This document shows, one piece after another, positions 1-5,610 of a DNA stretch of 6,911 nucleotides (the stretch's first letter is position 1; every line of letters starts with the position of its first letter). Source of the DNA: JBLMZW01 sp050259035 (lineage in GTDB: Bacteria; Bacillota; Syntrophomonadia; Syntrophomonadales; DTU052); contig JBLMZW010000163.1 in assembly GCA_050259035.1 (NCBI GenBank), forward strand, positions 1 to 6,911. Direction: 5' to 3'. The notes under the pieces are model-generated. The model made no database searches. It saw only the letters and a list, made by a program, of their open reading frames with translations, and was not told where the DNA came from. A program made the position numbers and the translations under genes.

Positions 1-225
1 ATGGTTATGGCCAACGGGGTAATAAGTGCTCTAAATCTTAATCCCCGGTATACGCTGGTTTCTACCTGCGTGGCAGTTGTTATTATAGGAAGTGCAGTTA
101 TCAGGTTCCCTTTTGTGACACCGCAAACTGTTCAATTATTTGGCATTAAAAAATCAAAGATAATTGCTAGATTTCTGGGGCTGTTTTTGATTGTTTTCGG
201 AATTGTCATGACTATCTTCTGTTGA
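1..225 (+). CDS. Small two-helix membrane protein, possibly 5'-partial
   Basis: I do not recognise a family. The 74-residue product has two hydrophobic stretches, about residues 18-38 and 55-73, separated by a short loop containing basic residues (GIKKSK), so it is probably a small integral membrane protein. The reading frame is open from the first base. The ATG at base 1 (or the in-frame ATG at base 7) could be the real start, but no ribosome binding site can be checked and the gene may extend upstream. It ends with TGA at 223-225, only 19 nt before the stop codon of the convergent HPRT-like gene, and I see no clear intrinsic terminator between them. Function unknown; it could be the tail of a longer membrane protein. 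Confidence 0.5.
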   Translation: MVMANGVISALNLNPRYTLVSTCVAVVIIGSAVIRFPFVTPQTVQLFGIKKSKIIARFLGLFLIVFGIVMTIFC

Positions 226-244
226 AATTAAAACCGGGGCTTAA

Positions 245-775
245 CTACCGCCGGCGATGGTATTCGGCTATATAGGGAAGGTTGCGGAACTGTTCACTAT
301 CATCCAGACCGTAACCGACCAGAAACATATCAGTTATGGTAAAACAGAGATAATCAATTTGCAGGGGCAAGAGCCGTCCGGAAGGCCGGTCCAGAAGGGT
401 GCAGATCTTTAAACTGGCCGGGTTGGAGGCCTCCAGATGCTGGCATATGTAGCCGAGGGTCAGGCCAGTGCCGATAATATCCTCCACCAGAAGAACATGC
501 TTACCGGATAGATCCAGATCCAAATCCTTTTTAAAGCGAATTCCGTTTTTCTTATTATCTTCCGGGGATAGACCGATGGATAGAAAATCAATGCTCACCG
601 GCATGGTCAGATGACGTGTCAGGTCGACCATAAAGTATACTGAACCCTTAAGCACACCGACAATAACCAGCTCTTTATCCTGGTAGTCCCGGTTTATATC
701 GGCAGCAACCTCTGCCACCCGTTGTTGGATTTGCTCTTCCGTAAAAACGGTCTTTCCAATGCCATATCCACTCAT
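245..775 (-). CDS. hpt: Hypoxanthine phosphoribosyltransferase-like protein with altered active site
   Basis: A type I phosphoribosyltransferase of 176 residues, a normal length for bacterial HPRT, which makes IMP or GMP from a purine base and PRPP in the cytosol. Visible elements: the pyrophosphate loop LKGS (42-45), the PRPP signature VEDIIGTGLT (97-106) with Glu98-Asp99, and the C-terminal GYGLD...RNLPYI block (154-168). Several positions differ from textbook HPRT. The catalytic Asp of EDIIDTG is Gly102 (codon GGC), the purine-binding Lys of LDKP is Arg130, the flexible-loop Ser-Tyr (SSYG) is missing around 66-71, and FxIPD reads FTITD (145-149). PRPP binding is probably kept, while purine specificity or activity may be changed. 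The ATG start lies 7 nt after the kinase-like gene, with a GGAAGG site overlapping that gene's stop, so the two are probably translationally coupled. The usual neighbours tilS and ftsH are absent, so this may be a paralogue. Family assignment is firm; the reaction is uncertain. Confidence 0.9.
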   Translation of the reverse strand: MSGYGIGKTVFTEEQIQQRVAEVAADINRDYQDKELVIVGVLKGSVYFMVDLTRHLTMPVSIDFLSIGLSPEDNKKNGIRFKKDLDLDLSGKHVLLVEDIIGTGLTLGYICQHLEASNPASLKICTLLDRPSGRLLPLQIDYLCFTITDMFLVGYGLDDSEQFRNLPYIAEYHRRR

Positions 776-782
776 TCCAGTC

Positions 783-1697
783 TTATCCTTCCCGCAGCCT
801 AAATCTTTCTACCAGGTTATGAAAGTCATTTTTAAAGACAATATTAACATTTGTTCCTGGATACAGTTTTCTTAACAGGGCTACCTTTTTCTTTTTCTCC
901 GCAACATATTTCTGGTCCATGGTAGTCAGTTCAATATAGGCATTAAACCTGGTCAGGTAAAAGTCCGGAGTAAAGGCCAAAGTAATGTTGCCTTCCGCAT
1001 CCCATTCGATGGGGAAGGTGCGAGGCTCATATTCCCATTCTATGTCATGCATATCAAGAATCTGTGCGAATTCTTCTTCAGACGGGTGTTTAAAAACGAC
1101 AGGCTTTTTTGGTTCGTCCGGGCTTTCAGAATCGAGCTGAGGGGTCTGCCGGTTCAACGCCATGAAGTGCAACAGCGAAGCCCCTTCTTCAATACCAAGA
1201 AAATCGGTATTAAGGGTGACGTGATAAAGTATGGGGTCAGCCCAGTCCTTATTATAGATGGTGCCAATGTAACGTTTATGCTTACGGTCGGTAAGGTCTA
1301 AAAATCTTATCGCATCAGCTTTTTCCAGGCTATGAGTCTTCATAATGCGCTGGATACGGACTTCCGGGGAAGCTATGATTTTGACATGCAGAGCATGAGG
1401 ATCGTTGGCGAATATTATCTGAGACCCTAATCCAAATATAATGGCAGGTCTCTCAGCAACATAATTTCTCAGTCGATTCTCCAGATATTCGGCAAAGGTT
1501 ATCCCCTGTGAGGAAGTGGTTAGAAAGAAGCCGGGACTTTCGGACAGCATATGCAGTTCGTGTTTATTGGCTATGTCCGGAAACCACTGGCTCATTACCA
1601 TATCCCGGGTTATGATTGGCATCTCCAATTTCTCAGCCAGAAGTTCGGTAATTTCTTTGCCCAGACTTCCGGTTTGTCTGGAAACAGTAATAATCAC
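783..1697 (-). CDS. Cytidylate-kinase-like protein fused to a PD-(D/E)XK-like C-terminal domain
   Basis: A 304-residue two-part protein. Residues 1-180 resemble the cytidylate-kinase-like P-loop family: an N-terminal SRQTGSLGKEI segment (6-16) that keeps a Walker-type Gly-Lys (13-14) but has Glu15 where Ser or Thr is usual, a core RPAIIFGLGSQIIF (83-96) where most relatives have GRG, HVKIIASPEVRIQRI (104-118), and a lid-like region with Asp134, Arg138 and the DWADPILY...NT block (151-164). After a charged, proline-rich linker (184-205), residues 206-304 resemble a PD-(D/E)XK nuclease fold: WEYEP (221-225), PDFYL (244-248) and YIEL (254-257). The usual ExK lysine is Thr258, although lysines at 268-271 might substitute. 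The start is GTG at 1695-1697, chosen because AGGTGG lies 6 nt upstream and the frame begins with the conserved N-terminal strand. It heads an operon with the HPRT-like gene. Substrate and nuclease activity are unknown; the C-terminal domain could be a non-catalytic binding module. Confidence 0.8.
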   Translation of the reverse strand: MIITVSRQTGSLGKEITELLAEKLEMPIITRDMVMSQWFPDIANKHELHMLSESPGFFLTTSSQGITFAEYLENRLRNYVAERPAIIFGLGSQIIFANDPHALHVKIIASPEVRIQRIMKTHSLEKADAIRFLDLTDRKHKRYIGTIYNKDWADPILYHVTLNTDFLGIEEGASLLHFMALNRQTPQLDSESPDEPKKPVVFKHPSEEEFAQILDMHDIEWEYEPRTFPIEWDAEGNITLAFTPDFYLTRFNAYIELTTMDQKYVAEKKKKVALLRKLYPGTNVNIVFKNDFHNLVERFRLREG

Positions 1698-1712
1698 GAA
1701 TGGCCACCTCTT

Positions 1713-1743
1713 GCCGAATTATTAATAGCTATGAACATTCGGC
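1713..1743 (-). promoter_or_regulatory. Inverted repeat just upstream of the kinase-like gene
   Basis: GCCGAAT at 1713-1719 and ATTCGGC at 1737-1743 form a perfect 7-bp inverted repeat with a 17-nt spacer that itself contains the palindrome ATAGCTAT (1725-1732). The proximal arm ends 3-4 nt upstream of the ribosome binding site of the minus-strand operon. It could be an operator for a dimeric repressor or a 5'-UTR hairpin that limits ribosome access. I could not place a convincing sigma-A promoter for this operon; the best -10 candidates lie a little further upstream and are weak. Confidence 0.35.
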
Positions 1744-1772
1744 GATTACGATAATGCCCATATCATTTTAAC

Positions 1773-1901
1773 ATGAAAACGGTCATAGTGGTTAACGTCT
1801 CCGACCAGATGAGCAAAGCTGCGGGCAGAAAAAGAGCTAATGAAATGAGTAACTGGAAGATGGTTTTGATAAGGCATGAAAAAACTAGCGGCACCGATTA
1901 A
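1773..1901 (+). CDS. Possible 42-codon small ORF or gene relic
   Basis: An open frame from ATG at 1773 to TAA at 1899-1901 encodes 42 residues beginning MKTVIVVNVSDQMSKAAGR and ending in TSGTD. The first ten residues look like a buried beta strand and the rest is polar and basic. There is no Shine-Dalgarno site before the ATG, nor before the in-frame ATG at 1809, and I recognise no family. It may be chance, a leaderless small protein, or the remnant of a decayed gene. The rest of 1744-2000 holds nothing else I can support apart from the promoter at its end. Confidence 0.15.
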   Translation: MKTVIVVNVSDQMSKAAGRKRANEMSNWKMVLIRHEKTSGTD

Positions 1902-1968
1902 ATAGCAGATTGAGAGAGCTAAATCATTGCCACAATTATAAATGTCAGAAAATTCAGAAATATAAGCA

Positions 1969-1997
1969 TTGCTAGATTTCTATTGACCCTGTATTAT
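1969..1997 (+). promoter_or_regulatory. Candidate sigma-A promoter for the non-coding RNA
   Basis: A -35 box TTGCTA (1969-1974, 4 of 6 to TTGACA) and a -10 box TATTAT (1992-1997, 5 of 6 to TATAAT) are separated by exactly 17 nt. Transcription would begin near 2003-2004, which coincides with the 5' strand of the long-range helix of the candidate RNA. An overlapping TATAAA (1995-2000) is an alternative -10 box but has no matching -35 at a normal distance. Confidence 0.45.
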
Positions 1998-2002
1998 AAA
2001 GG

Positions 2003-2379
2003 TAAGCTCCAAGGAATTCCTAAGACGGAAGCCCAAAAGAGCCGGAAGACGGAAACGGAACACGACAACTGAAGGTAGGTACCAGGTAAACAGAAGGTTT
2101 ACTATATCGGAAAGGGACCAGAGAAAAGGGTTTATAAGGGAACTAACCGAATGGAAATTCTTACAGGAGACCGAAAGGAAACAAGTAAGAATAGAAATGA
2201 AGGTAAGCCATTGTAGACCAGGAGTAACTGAGAACTTGAAGACGAAGGACTTATGAAGAGGTTGAAAGTGGGAAACAAAAGTAGAAGGCGCTGAGGGTGG
2301 AAGTCGATAAAGGTTCGTTGGAGCTTATCTATTGAAACAGCAGGAAGCAGAAAGATAATCTTTTTGCTTCCTTTTTTTT
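2003..2379 (+). ncRNA. Candidate large structured purine-rich non-coding RNA
   Basis: No protein-coding frame is credible here. Instead the stretch looks like an independent RNA of about 375 nt. It is bounded by a candidate promoter and a strong intrinsic terminator. Its two ends pair: AGGTAAGCTCCAA (2000-2012) matches TTGGAGCTTATCT (2318-2330) over 13 bp with one G-U, though a start at 2003 would leave about 10 bp. Inside are GTAAAC/GTTTAC (2086-2091 with 2097-2102, 5-nt loop), ATTCTTAC/GTAAGAAT (2157-2164 with 2185-2192), an outer AATGG/CCATT around that hairpin (2150-2154 with 2208-2212), and GACTT/AAGTC (2248-2252 with 2301-2305). The plus strand is about 73% purine over 2161-2280 by my count and carries three GGAAAC boxes (2051, 2177, 2271) and a repeated AAGACGGAA (2022, 2046). 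I see no signatures of RNase P RNA, tmRNA, SRP RNA or a cobalamin or T-box leader. It could be a stand-alone RNA or a very long leader of the secreted-protein gene. Confidence 0.6.
2343..2379 (+). terminator. Strong Rho-independent terminator ending the non-coding RNA
   Basis: GGAAGCA (2343-2349) pairs with TGCTTCC (2365-2371). The stem continues inward through a G-U pair and AAAG/CTTT to a loop of about 5 nt, roughly 12 bp in all, followed directly by eight T residues (2372-2379). The T tract is on the plus strand, so it ends transcripts from the left. It lies 117 nt before the secreted-protein gene, which implies either a separate promoter for that gene or attenuation. Confidence 0.9.
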
Positions 2380-2496
2380 GACCTGTTACAATGGAAAATA
2401 ATGCCGGAACTGATTTAAATTTGGTCACGTTATACCCGGGAAGTCAAATGAAGGATTTAAGGATAATAAAACATCAACTTTTAAGGAGTAGGGTTA

Positions 2497-4506
2497 ATGA
2501 ACATTAATAATAGGCCTAGATTCATTATTGTCACTCTGTTAGCTGGCTTCATATGGTTGCTTGCTGGTTCTTCTCCCGCTTTGGCGAGCCCACCAACTTT
2601 TCAATGGATAAAAACCTTTGATAATTCAGGCTGCGAAATGGCTCAATTAGAAGATGGCAGTGTAATAATGGTATCCGGTGAAGACGTTACACAAGTGGAC
2701 ATTTTTGGAAACACGGTGTGGAAGAAGACTTTTGCCGATACCTTCATAAACAATCTCTGTATTGATAAAAAGCAGGGAATTGTTTTATTAACCAGATGCA
2801 GTCTTATTGGACTTGACAGTTACGGCAATCAGCTATGGGAGAAAAACTTGCCCGAAAGTATCAAGTCAAACGATGATGAGCCAACGCGCATTTGTGTGAC
2901 CCGGGATGGCGGTTACATTCTTTGTAAAATGAAGGGGGATAGGCCCCTACTCGTAAAACTTAATGAACAAGGTGATCAGGAATGGTCATCCATCATTGAT
3001 TTTTCGACTGAATTATCCAAAGGTAAGAATACATCCCGTGAAATAACCGGGCTAATAGCAAGCCGGACGGGTGGTTACATAATTATAGGAAACAAGATTA
3101 CTGAGGTTGAAACTCGGCCCGATCCAATTTCTAATATAACATACAGTAGTTACCGGGACGGCTTTATTCTAAAGACCGATGCAGCAGGGCATAAAAAATC
3201 AGAGTTGGCCCTGGATAGAAAAGGGCATATTCCGGCTGACTCAGTTTTGGAAACTGTTTCTGGAGATCTGGTTGTTGGAGGAAGCTTGGAAGTTAATCAA
3301 AACTTGAACCAGGTCTGTTTGTTGAACATCAATAATAATGGAAAGATTGAGTGGAAGACCACATGGCCTTTCCAGAGTTATTCTGATTATGTTTGCACTG
3401 TAGATTATATCGGCAAGGCCAGGGACAGTGGGTATCTAATCCTGGCGGGACCGGAAATATTGAAGGTTGATAAAAACGGAAAAAAAGAATGGGCAGTAAC
3501 TACCCCAGAGATAAATGATACCATAACCGAAACTGCCAAGGGTTATCTGGTAGCGGGCTGTGATTTTCGACCACCGGGGATTTACAAAGGCATAATATGC
3601 AAACTATCTAAGAATTCCGAAGAAATCAGATCAGAAGATATCGATGAGCTTCCCAGTGACGAAAAACAAACCTATTTGATTAATAGACTTAATCTACAAA
3701 TTTCTCAGCTGAATCAGTATATCGATGATGTAAAGCAAGGGCGGATAACCACTAAGCAAAGAAAGAAAATAGACGATGAAATAGCTGAGTTTGAAAAAAC
3801 AACTGATAAGATACAGCTGGAATTAAAGTTACAATTAGTGGGGGTACGTGATTGGTTGTGGCCGAAGTACTGGGATTTAAAGCCTGAGTACGAAATACTG
3901 GCAGAATCTAAAATTGATAAACATCTTTTTCTTCCCGATGTATTGCAGAAGAAATATGGAAACACCCACAAAGTCTCCGGTGCCAAGTTTGATGGCATTA
4001 TTGTTAGTAAAAACGGTTACCAGTATAATCTGGATTTAGGCAATGTTAAAAAGTACACTATCAAGGATGATCGTATTGAAATAGTAACCAATAAAAAGAC
4101 CTACTTTGTTTCGAATTATGATGAGGCTTTTTCAACCTCTGTCGGGTTGGGTATGTATATAGGCGAATATGAGTATGTGTTCGATACACACCGATTCAAG
4201 AAACCAGTTGACGGGGATCTAATCCTCGTAAACGATGTAATCAGATATCTTTTGGATCAACCGAAGAGAACGAGTTTAAAGTATAAGGATCTGGTAATAA
4301 CCAGAGAATCAAAAGGGGTTTACAATGTCACCATTTTAAGGGGTAAAGAGATCGATACCATGCCTGGTTGGACAAGGGAGGGCTATACTGTTTATACTAA
4401 AGGACCCAATGTTGTTCAATACGATATTTTAACCGATAATGGATATATCAATGACCATAAAGCGATCTTGATGTATGATTCCTATACTTATAAAGTGACC
4501 TTTTAA
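2497..4506 (+). CDS. Secreted propeller-like repeat protein with coiled coil and beta-rich C-terminal region
   Basis: I do not recognise a named family. The 669-residue product begins with a clear Sec signal peptide: basic start, hydrophobic core about 9-24, likely cut after ALA at 28-30. Residues about 34-370 contain repeated units of the form 'D..G...W.KTF ... DGG.i/v..g...i..vD..G', for example near 64-80, 103-119, 136-164, 222-235, 275-290 and 321-335, resembling the beta-propeller repeats of PQQ-like or delta-60 type proteins. A charged helical segment at about 385-447 looks like a coiled coil. The remaining 450-669 is rich in beta strands and aromatic residues. All nine cysteines lie before residue 370. 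There is no LPXTG motif, lipobox or C-terminal membrane anchor, so it is probably released or held non-covalently at the surface. The start is supported by AAGGAG 8 nt upstream. Base composition is AT-richer than the flanking operons. A binding or scaffolding role is plausible; no catalytic motif was seen. Confidence 0.85.
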   Translation: MNINNRPRFIIVTLLAGFIWLLAGSSPALASPPTFQWIKTFDNSGCEMAQLEDGSVIMVSGEDVTQVDIFGNTVWKKTFADTFINNLCIDKKQGIVLLTRCSLIGLDSYGNQLWEKNLPESIKSNDDEPTRICVTRDGGYILCKMKGDRPLLVKLNEQGDQEWSSIIDFSTELSKGKNTSREITGLIASRTGGYIIIGNKITEVETRPDPISNITYSSYRDGFILKTDAAGHKKSELALDRKGHIPADSVLETVSGDLVVGGSLEVNQNLNQVCLLNINNNGKIEWKTTWPFQSYSDYVCTVDYIGKARDSGYLILAGPEILKVDKNGKKEWAVTTPEINDTITETAKGYLVAGCDFRPPGIYKGIICKLSKNSEEIRSEDIDELPSDEKQTYLINRLNLQISQLNQYIDDVKQGRITTKQRKKIDDEIAEFEKTTDKIQLELKLQLVGVRDWLWPKYWDLKPEYEILAESKIDKHLFLPDVLQKKYGNTHKVSGAKFDGIIVSKNGYQYNLDLGNVKKYTIKDDRIEIVTNKKTYFVSNYDEAFSTSVGLGMYIGEYEYVFDTHRFKKPVDGDLILVNDVIRYLLDQPKRTSLKYKDLVITRESKGVYNVTILRGKEIDTMPGWTREGYTVYTKGPNVVQYDILTDNGYINDHKAILMYDSYTYKVTF

Positions 4507-4507
4507 A

Positions 4508-4541
4508 GGGGGCAGCTGACTTTATTTCGCCATCTGCCCCC
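4508..4541. terminator. GC-rich hairpin between convergent genes, probable terminator
   Basis: GGGGGCAG (4508-4515) and CTGCCCCC (4534-4541) form a perfect 8-bp stem with an 18-nt loop, 1 nt after the stop of the secreted-protein gene. On the plus strand the hairpin is followed by AAAAATAT rather than a T run. On the minus strand it is followed by TTTAAAA. It therefore fits a weak or bidirectional terminator shared by the secreted-protein gene and the B12 operon, not a textbook one. Confidence 0.5.
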
Positions 4542-4571
4542 CAAAAATATCGCCTTATTCTGCGTCCATTT

Positions 4572-4601
4572 GGACTTTACACAAAGTTAGGGATAGACCC
4601 C
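4572..4601. mobile_element. Possible remnant end of an IS256-like insertion sequence
   Basis: Read on the minus strand, this short stretch starts GGGGTCTATCCC and continues into TTTGTGTAAAGTCC. The TTGTGTAAA core and position resemble terminal inverted repeats of IS256-family elements as I remember them. No transposase gene, second end or target duplication is visible in the window, so at most it is a solo relic, and it may be a chance resemblance. Confidence 0.2.
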
Positions 4602-4624
4602 GGAATTTTACCGTGCACTTTTCT

Positions 4625-5605
4625 TTAATCTTGGCTTTGCTTTTTCGTATAACGCTCTGCTACTTGCTGGGCGAGGGTATAGGGGTCAGTTTCTTTTTTC
4701 ATCAACTGGTCGATCATGTGGTCTAATTGACCTTTCGCGCCTAATTCGTCTAATATCGGCTTCAAGATGCTTCCCCATAAAGCTTCATTCAATTCGGCGG
4801 CGGTCTTGCTGCGCATACGCTCTATCAAAAGGTTGTTTTTGATCAAGTATTGATAATGTTCTTCTATCTTTTCGGCCAAAACCGCTACACTTTCGGCGTA
4901 TTTATGCGGCTCTAAAACGGTTTCCACCATCAGTACCGGAACGGTCCAGTCTTCAGGACCGGTATTCTTAGATGACATCTGGACCAGGCTCTTAATCTCC
5001 TTGAAGAGCTTTCCGGCCCCGTCACGATCCGCTTTATTGATCACGAAAATATCAGCTATTTCCATTAATCCGGCTTTTAAGGCCTGTACCTCGTCGCCCA
5101 TCCCCGGTACCAAGACTACGATTACGGTATGGGCATGATGAATGATATCAACTTCCTGCTGGCCGACCCCGCAGGTTTCTACCATAATCACTTCCTGTCC
5201 CAGTACATCCATGACATGGATGCTTTCACCCACGGCTTTGGACAGTCCGCCCATGGCACCCCGGCTGGCCATGCTCCTTACAAATACTTTTTTGTCTTCG
5301 GCGTGGCGCATCATGCGAATCCGGTCACCCAGAATAGCTCCGCCAGTGAAGGGGCTGCTGGGGTCGACCGCCATGACTCCCACTGACCGGTCCTTTTTAC
5401 GAAAAGAGGCAATTAATTCATCGACCAGAGTGCTTTTGCCTGCACCTGGTGCGCCGGTAATACCAATTACATGGGATCTGCCAGTTTTTAAAAAGATCTC
5501 TTTCATATCCAGATCAGTATTGGGGATTTGATCCTCCAGATTTCTTATCAGACGGGAGGCAGCCCGTACATTTCCGGCTAAAACTTTTTTGCTTAAATTG
5601 GTCAT
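4625..5605 (-). CDS. meaB: MeaB/ArgK-family GTPase, B12-mutase chaperone
   Basis: A G3E-family P-loop GTPase of 326 residues, the usual length for MeaB. It acts in the cytosol on cobalamin-dependent acyl-CoA mutases, gating adenosylcobalamin delivery and protecting or reactivating the enzyme at the cost of GTP. Visible motifs: Walker A GAPGAGKST (51-59), the DPSSPFTGGAILGDRIRM switch region (81-98), the ETCGVGQQEVD block (143-153) and the guanine-specificity NKAD (190-193). The C-terminal helical region (about 235-320) matches the dimerisation arm of the family. It is the last gene of the mutase operon. Its ATG follows the B12-subunit stop by 5 nt, with AAGGAA overlapping that stop, so translation is probably coupled. 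ArgK is an older name for this family; transport-associated kinase activity is unlikely given the neighbours. Confidence 0.95.
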   Translation of the reverse strand: MTNLSKKVLAGNVRAASRLIRNLEDQIPNTDLDMKEIFLKTGRSHVIGITGAPGAGKSTLVDELIASFRKKDRSVGVMAVDPSSPFTGGAILGDRIRMMRHAEDKKVFVRSMASRGAMGGLSKAVGESIHVMDVLGQEVIMVETCGVGQQEVDIIHHAHTVIVVLVPGMGDEVQALKAGLMEIADIFVINKADRDGAGKLFKEIKSLVQMSSKNTGPEDWTVPVLMVETVLEPHKYAESVAVLAEKIEEHYQYLIKNNLLIERMRSKTAAELNEALWGSILKPILDELGAKGQLDHMIDQLMKKETDPYTLAQQVAERYTKKQSQD

Positions 5606-5610
5606 GTTCC

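Noticed and set aside
1047..1301. Plus-strand open frame antisense to the kinase-like gene
   Set aside because: The opposite strand carries recognisable kinase-like and PD-(D/E)XK-like motifs; this frame has none. The same holds for the plus-strand frames at 1516-1725 and 1551-1754.
1983..1988. TTGACC as the -35 box of the RNA promoter
   Set aside because: It is a better hexamer match than TTGCTA, but the only good -10 boxes lie less than 10 nt away; at 17 nt downstream there is no -10 box.
2003..2379. Cobalamin riboswitch, T-box, RNase P RNA, tmRNA, SRP RNA or group II intron
   Set aside because: I looked for a B12 box, T-box GGTGGTACCGCG, the RNase P GAGGAAAGTC, the tmRNA 3' end, the SRP GGAAGCAGCC loop context, and a group II domain V. 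None is present in convincing form.
2132..2428. 98-residue minus-strand open frame
   Set aside because: It is low-complexity (Ser/Leu/Phe-rich) and is the complement of the purine-rich RNA, which lacks stops on that strand by composition. It spans the terminator of the opposite strand and has no family resemblance.
4564..4575. Small palindrome GTCCATTTGGAC as a terminator
   Set aside because: Five-bp arms with a 2-nt loop cannot form a stable hairpin, and no T run follows on either strand.
5142..5531. 129-residue plus-strand open frame
   Set aside because: It lies antisense within the well-supported meaB gene, across its P-loop and switch motifs, and shows no protein-like features.
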